Assembly (NCBI RefSeq): GCF_000234665.1
Contig: NC_018321.1
Span: forward strand, 162,594-226,593
Source: Leishmania mexicana MHOM/GT/2001/U1103
Lineage: Eukaryota; Euglenozoa; Kinetoplastea; Trypanosomatida; Trypanosomatidae
Reading direction: 5' to 3'
DNA length: 64,000 bases
Below, piece by piece: positions 60,701-64,000 of the stretch. The notes below the pieces were generated by a model. It was not told the DNA's origin, did no database searches, and saw only the letters and a list, made by a program, of their open reading frames with translations. Made by a program: the position numbers and the translations under genes. The first letter of the stretch is position 1, and each line of letters opens with the position of its first letter.

Positions 60701-63700
60701 CGGCGCTCTTGCCGACAATGCGCCGCGCCCTGGCGAAGGGATACGTGTTGACAGGTGCAGTGTAAAGCTTTTCCATGGTGATGATGACAGGCAGTGCAGC
60801 GGCGGCCTGCTGCCGTGCCGCGTCGCTTCTACTCGATGTACCGGCGCTGCTGCTAGTGCGGCTCGGCCGAGACTTTGGCGTTGCCGACGCCGGCGGCGGC
60901 ACCACCTGCAGCGAACCGGCTGCGTTGTGACTGAGCACGACAAGGGCCGTGGCCGGTAGCGGACTCGGATACACACGCTTTACTAGAAACCAGTCACTCT
61001 GCTCTGTGTGTGTGATGTGGTTAGCGACGGTCAGCTGGCAGAGCGCCTCGCTGGCATGCGCCGGCGGCGCCGCCGCGGCCCTGCCGTAGCGCTCCGGAGT
61101 GTGATAAAAGACCGAGTGCGTCGGGTGGTGCTTCTCGACCGTCATGACCGCCGTGTCAGGGCACGCCCACGTGAGTTCGTAACCGTACACGGAGAACAGC
61201 TCTGGGTAGCGGGCGAAGGTGTACTGCGGGGCGCAGAAGGGCAAGACGGCTACGGCAGGGGGCAGCGGTGGCGGCAACACCGTGCCGTAGCGCTCGTCCT
61301 CGCGAACGACGCCGCGGGGGTTGACAGCGAGAACGGCAGCGGAGCCCGACTTCTCCACGCACATGTCACGCCGCACAAACTCATGCTTCTCAGCCTCTAC
61401 TTCGGCGCTCAGCCCCGCAGGCGAGCCCCGCACGACGTAGTCCATCAAGAACAGCGATGCGTTGCCCACGCCCTCGATTCGCAGCCGGCGCGTCTCTGCC
61501 TCGTGCACAAGTATGTATGTCCCTGCTAGCTTGGTGTCAAGCTGCTCATCGAGCTGGCGGCGGCGACGGCGGCGTGCTCGTTGCTCCGCCAGTTCGGCAG
61601 CACGCTCTGCCGGCGACGCGGACGCCTCACGTGAGTTGGACGCCTTGCCCGCGTGGTGCTCACTCCAGAACGATCCCTCGGCCTCTACAGTCTCGCTGTC
61701 GCTTGTGGCGGCGTCGACACCCAACTCCTCGGTGCCGGCACTGCCTATCGGCGTGTCCCCCTGTTCCTCCCGCACGCTCATCCCGTCCCGCCTGCGCAAC
61801 ACCATTGGCCCGTCATCGCCCGCCACGTAATCGTGCTGCGTGTTCCAGAGCTGGTGAGCAACCGCATCCTCAACAGGGCGCAGGTCCATCTCGAAGTAGT
61901 TCTGCTCACCTGTGTAGTCGAAGGAGTACCCAATGTCCGCTGCAAAGCCGGCAATGGGTATCACACGGCGATGGCGGCGGTGGCGACTGACGACCTCAGC
62001 CGCGTCCGCTGACGCAGATGCGGCACCTAGAGACGCCAAGACCGAGGCGTTGACGCGAGTGTAGGCGACCTCAGTCAGTGAGGGCAACGCAAACACATTC
62101 GCGTGCGGGTGCGAGATGCGCTGGTGATCGTCATTTTCGTGAAAGACGACGTCCGGTGGCCGCTGGCATCGCCGCAGCGAGTATGTCTTCTCCACTGCCG
62201 CGACGCGGTTGCGCACAGACCACACGACATCACAATGGTGGTACGCCTCCACACCGCACGCCATCAGCCCCGTCACAGGTTTCGATGCAGCAGCCACTGT
62301 CGTCAGGGCCAGCGGCCTCCCACCATCCACGGCGGTCGTGATGATCTGCGCCTCCTCCTGCTCCTCGACCGAGATAGTGCGCTCCACCAGGTACGGCGGG
62401 TGCCGCGCCGACACGCACGGAGGCACGCGCCATTCCGCTACCTCATCCTTAAGCACCTCACGCGGTGCCACGAGCAGCACGCACCCCTCCTCCGTGTAGA
62501 TGGACGCAAACGCCGGCACTATGGGCGGGGGTGGGAGGGCAACCACGTAGATCTGGTACTCGACGTGCGTGTCAGGGCACTGCGACGTGTAGGCAAAGGA
62601 GTGCACCGCTCCGTCGATGACGGCGGTCAGCGACAGTGCTTCGCCAGTGTCCTGCGCGACAAACTCGAGAGTGCCGTTCGGCAGCATGCGTTGGACATTG
62701 GGTACGCTGTTCGTGTCCAGCACCGCTGTGAGCTGCTCATCCACTGACAGGATGCGCAGCGGGGGGCGCGAGCGCCAGTAGCCGGTGGGTGCGTTGTCGC
62801 TCAAAACATCTGCGCCGCTGCTGCCGCCGCCACGGGGAGCACTTTGGCGCTGCTGCAGAGCTGCGGGAGACGTTGAAGAAGCTGCGAGCGGCGATGTGGC
62901 GTCTGCGAGGGCACGTGGAGCCGACACCACCCAGCGACGTGCATGCATAGGCAGCTCCACAGCAACCACGCGCGGGTAGCTCGCCAGACGGTGTACCACC
63001 AGTAGCGGGCGAGAATAGACCTCTACAATGAACAGTCCAGAGGATGGCGCCTCGGCACTCGGAATCGCAGGGACGACTCTGGTGTAGAGTGGGTCCAGGT
63101 TGGCCGTACCGATCAGCCTCTCCTCGCGCACGGCAACTCGCGCCACCCACACCACCTCGTACACGCCACGATGACTCATGCGCACAGAGGCATGCACCTC
63201 GCTGACGTCCCGTTGCGCATCGGGGACCGCGACACACAAGGCCAGCGAGGCGGCGCCCGTGTCCTTCGCTGTCATCGACGTAGCCTGCAGGCTGCTGCGT
63301 GCTTCGCAGCGGTAGGACCCCTCGCGCGCTGCCTCTGCGAGCCGCCCTGGGCCGGCGAGCCACGTTGTATTTGGCACGGTAACCTCCAGCCTCGGCTCCA
63401 CTCGCATTCGCATGAGCAGTTGCCGCAGAATCAGCGCCGACACGTCCTGATGCGCCCCGCACGCCGTCGTCGGCCCAGAGGTGGTGATGTGGGCCTGAAC
63501 CGCCCACACTTCGCGCCTCTCCAGGACGACAGGGTCGCAGACATCATCGACGTCGCGCACAAGGTAGGCGACAAGGTTGCGGCCGAGGAAGAGAGGCACC
63601 GATGCGCTGCCGTCCTCGCCGTCCCCGTCGGTGTCGTCGGCTTTCCGAGCCGGCGCGGACGTTTTTGTGTACGGATTGGCCAGCACGCGAGTGGGATGCT

Positions 63701-63965
63701 GTGGCAGCGGCTGATCGCGCAACGGTGCGTTCTCCCAGTAGCCGTAGTAGGCCAAGGGCCGCTGGCGGCCGAGCACAGCGCCCCTGCTGCCACCACTCAC
63801 CGAGCCGTGTCCAGCTCCACTGAACCACCCAGCACCGCTGGCCTTAGTGCTCGTACGATCAGCAGACTCCAACGATGACGTGGGGGAGGTGGAGTGTAGT
63901 GGGCAGTACGGGTCGAGGGCGGCCATCACGGCAGGATGTGCCATCGTGTGGTTAGTCAGTCGCAT
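54771..63965 (-). CDS. Giant multi-domain protein with C-terminal membrane segments
   Basis: At least 3064 residues. The first Met in the window is at 63965 (MRLTNHTMAHPAV), but the frame stays open to the right edge, so the true start may lie outside. The last 100 residues hold three or four hydrophobic helices (FMAFLVHELLPLLGIVVVV; FTIMAFLSFFFVHAYGPP; VWLGFSMAVWCLSLYY; LVLVFVASVVYTHYLM), giving a C-terminal anchor. The long part before them looks beta-rich with paired Cys. The stretch YVCGDTAALQAVP ... GQWEVVS ... GLPFGVVTVRWAVYRL ... DYDTVEVFVL has the pattern of an Ig/PKD-like module, and PVVKQCEVEGGMPVLTFELT may be another. A charged helical segment lies near 2000-2090 (RKARREAEEAALAEATRQQQ). 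A lumenal or extracellular giant, perhaps like nuclear-pore membrane proteins POM152/gp210, is conceivable but unproven. Confidence 0.85.
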   Translation of the reverse strand: MRLTNHTMAHPAVMAALDPYCPLHSTSPTSSLESADRTSTKASGAGWFSGAGHGSVSGGSRGAVLGRQRPLAYYGYWENAPLRDQPLPQHPTRVLANPYTKTSAPARKADDTDGDGEDGSASVPLFLGRNLVAYLVRDVDDVCDPVVLERREVWAVQAHITTSGPTTACGAHQDVSALILRQLLMRMRVEPRLEVTVPNTTWLAGPGRLAEAAREGSYRCEARSSLQATSMTAKDTGAASLALCVAVPDAQRDVSEVHASVRMSHRGVYEVVWVARVAVREERLIGTANLDPLYTRVVPAIPSAEAPSSGLFIVEVYSRPLLVVHRLASYPRVVAVELPMHARRWVVSAPRALADATSPLAASSTSPAALQQRQSAPRGGGSSGADVLSDNAPTGYWRSRPPLRILSVDEQLTAVLDTNSVPNVQRMLPNGTLEFVAQDTGEALSLTAVIDGAVHSFAYTSQCPDTHVEYQIYVVALPPPPIVPAFASIYTEEGCVLLVAPREVLKDEVAEWRVPPCVSARHPPYLVERTISVEEQEEAQIITTAVDGGRPLALTTVAAASKPVTGLMACGVEAYHHCDVVWSVRNRVAAVEKTYSLRRCQRPPDVVFHENDDHQRISHPHANVFALPSLTEVAYTRVNASVLASLGAASASADAAEVVSRHRRHRRVIPIAGFAADIGYSFDYTGEQNYFEMDLRPVEDAVAHQLWNTQHDYVAGDDGPMVLRRRDGMSVREEQGDTPIGSAGTEELGVDAATSDSETVEAEGSFWSEHHAGKASNSREASASPAERAAELAEQRARRRRRRQLDEQLDTKLAGTYILVHEAETRRLRIEGVGNASLFLMDYVVRGSPAGLSAEVEAEKHEFVRRDMCVEKSGSAAVLAVNPRGVVREDERYGTVLPPPLPPAVAVLPFCAPQYTFARYPELFSVYGYELTWACPDTAVMTVEKHHPTHSVFYHTPERYGRAAAAPPAHASEALCQLTVANHITHTEQSDWFLVKRVYPSPLPATALVVLSHNAAGSLQVVPPPASATPKSRPSRTSSSAGTSSRSDAARQQAAAALPVIITMEKLYTAPVNTYPFARARRIVGKSAVLHVDAPSDPVVARWAVTSVVPAASITVGSQVLMDSVEFQPLPLHPAAVARGRGGSTALIKGLHTPGLYTITHSLPDPENPTACPPVVLTEMLDVFHAQVVEKELYVCGDTAALQAVPIPREIAHEFVGQWEVVSLATDEKTTWTADANFTGIHFDRGTQAETLVRGLPFGVVTVRWAVYRLRPLSADAAFPLSSSTASGEHVSGVGASEHAASGASEAQHLGLVDYDTVEVFVLTENLPSRRLVTLADRATILTTSSTQNWRLEAEMTGPGATAAVDGVTRARMSLHSIHNYSNGEAAAFFSPSDGSTADSAAHAAFHTYFGLHPRPGSGVLVLEQLPVGTVYLHYDLVPSRSIFGRMEGHTCTLKGHYEVERVSAYLTAATSMDHECDGYTGEGRITLCLHTEGAPTREQDGLKGSSRKPPVLPPQTKRQSQSSREDVQFWQSQVRLIDPVALEDTVKRGAREVERLSGGRCATPWWVSPTTQWFNPSYTSASTASLPGRCISFTVKAGRHLSAREVSQPLFVAVPRPSSPSTPTLVVASGMYADRVGDGSVAGGAMHAIGVCPFHGDFISTRIIDGAPGTEAGVAAGTSAGRGRKRGSGQDGADAATSRFGLSQLFQLGLPHTLGDAAFTFASTLLGRDGSGEGDDGSDEGGVWGIRYLPVLQPATLRRANATMRPMVGLRGVQDEVTYEVNISGRTETFGMPAQDSPKQASEATVLLRLDLSHPSQLGGFIVSASAATALNAAWRPGMATVPGEEAHDASQGQADTTSSRSRPAPTTGGPHHSLLHKCVDGTVRGADVLQYWTETNRPDGRVDRTAQEWLDYAFAVRDATVPCDVLFGSLDHLISEAHGDGSTAAASASPSASGGWHSRRAQRGRQGTALRQGASPLHQRQQYISLAEMERQVERIRRQWKWTADGIDVTGLPADLQHALSRRRVTSTQLRAIEATRKARREAEEAALAEATRQQQHQRELQNAPSHMSPAERLEKALRAYQGVARGSEVAVLRIRLPLKESFAVPYDVYLRTALHKDVLCGTAIDPPPVITGPTVQPTVRNPHSLVPLGRVEVRDMAPVLSAYPPVVKQCEVEGGMPVLTFELTGANFAQTAFSADAVKLEEIPNPALAKAEHGAPNHPDVGLTACIEQMRRGLKAAVEAGSRKRLYLQLRACPAFKMLTPEEYNEHQNSDALLRRLQLPRYLRVTVRDAIYPDSFLTPSSRTAGSGASNASVWQWMPGRKLPTSVAATSTDASFVVEVRPTLARLHLRSSAAMTLPDAAAQGGAGSGRRKGESGRWWGGGGSTAGSSKPDPAATAAAPEMAQPTGPSFDPTPARPLLLCEADLRRYGFQLGIELIGDTWTPAVGEGGPSADIFGKTAADDGTIVLDDHQRQADLPRHRAPPNVALVNSFSVVEHHSLDSSHHLYMKGGGVYRSHFINYLFSELLSNPAVLQEHRFVYRYNDTFAGITMPPLSANPEAATSRRAHRDGGWLSGHPRDAGAAEAEEYSKLHAAQVRRGASNHRSTGGSAGAATAPATGSGRATAATFSSAFPAVREFCKVEEILFAVPGIATECRGCLLADTTFYVAGDLTGMWTASPRSGTASAATDTISAMVSAASTAISGTPASEATMALVSWTGEAYTRPLLLPWDSVTRVPRRWQFDWLCPAAAHRALERLALQLSGSSDGAALSIVMDVVLYRVRGVDGEALPAAQRPMVLLSSTPAELADVLRQNHAHTRRVGASAGQTTLAAPLVLSVNQTAVDAAYTQLAADTLRRRRHAQTTLEYHRDDRYAGGQLVVNASVFLKVCTNGASEVGDSAASCMIVSITDALLTVEAPRVVVPSASWMRRLFGRGGERIGAGSTARDAGSEAAPSPVSPAVLVYHVFMAFLVHELLPLLGIVVVVAPPGTASALSDSLLEDQRRAHVAFTIMAFLSFFFVHAYGPPMVWLGFSMAVWCLSLYYSRRAELVLVFVASVVYTHYLM

Positions 63966-64000
63966 GGAGCGTCGAAACCCGAAGTGCGGCGCAGGGTGGA

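Noticed and set aside
54771..63965. Naming the giant protein POM152 or gp210
   Set aside because: Ig-like patterns are suggestive, but helix position differs from POM152 and no family-specific motif was recognised.
1..64000. CRISPR arrays, tRNA or rRNA genes, strand-switch region
   Set aside because: Nothing supports them: no regularly spaced repeats, no tRNA-type boxes noticed, and all accepted genes are on the minus strand.

Overview
This window looks like nuclear chromosome sequence from a trypanosomatid, most likely Leishmania. The evidence is very long, intron-free, GC-rich reading frames that all lie on the minus strand, gene gaps of 1-6 kb full of CA/GT, purine and homopolymer tracts, polypyrimidine-AG signals upstream of genes, and two copies of what I take to be a SIDER2 retroposon. 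No species or chromosome can be assigned from the sequence alone. The organisation fits one polycistronic transcription unit running from right to left. I see no strand-switch region, tRNA or rRNA gene.

In transcription order (right to left) the genes are: a giant protein of at least 3064 residues with a C-terminal membrane cluster (54771-63965, possibly incomplete at its 5' end); a mitochondrial-looking J-domain membrane protein (52873-53850); an RMC1/Mic1-like protein of the MON1-CCZ1 Rab7 activation machinery (46601-51370); a frame-broken gene remnant (about 45416-45735); a 1980-residue coiled-coil, low-complexity protein (38016-43958); a 1308-residue low-complexity protein (32175-36101); an eEF1A-type lysine methyltransferase with a long extra C-terminus (28687-30357); an FHA-BRCT protein that resembles nibrin/NBS1 (24335-27541); a RING-H2 protein with a ZZ-like zinc cluster (15387-18554); an ANTH-domain/STE-type protein kinase fusion (7896-11480); an NPSN-type Qb-SNARE (3334-4158); and an EF-hand protein with an N-myristoylation signal that runs off the left edge (1-2214).

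Neighbours in such a unit need not share a function. Even so, the window is rich in membrane traffic (SNARE, ANTH kinase, RMC1) and in DNA-damage or ubiquitin signalling (NBS1-like, RING). Control is expected to be post-transcriptional. The kinase and RING genes each carry a nearly identical SIDER2-like element in the probable 3' UTR. These two copies form a direct repeat, 6.93 kb apart, around the kinase gene.

The items most worth a second look are the ANTH-kinase fusion, the divergent NBS1, the RMC1 homologue, the SIDER2 direct repeat, a 34-nt perfect inverted repeat containing CTG/CAG repeats at 19890-20073, and the remnant near 45.5 kb.
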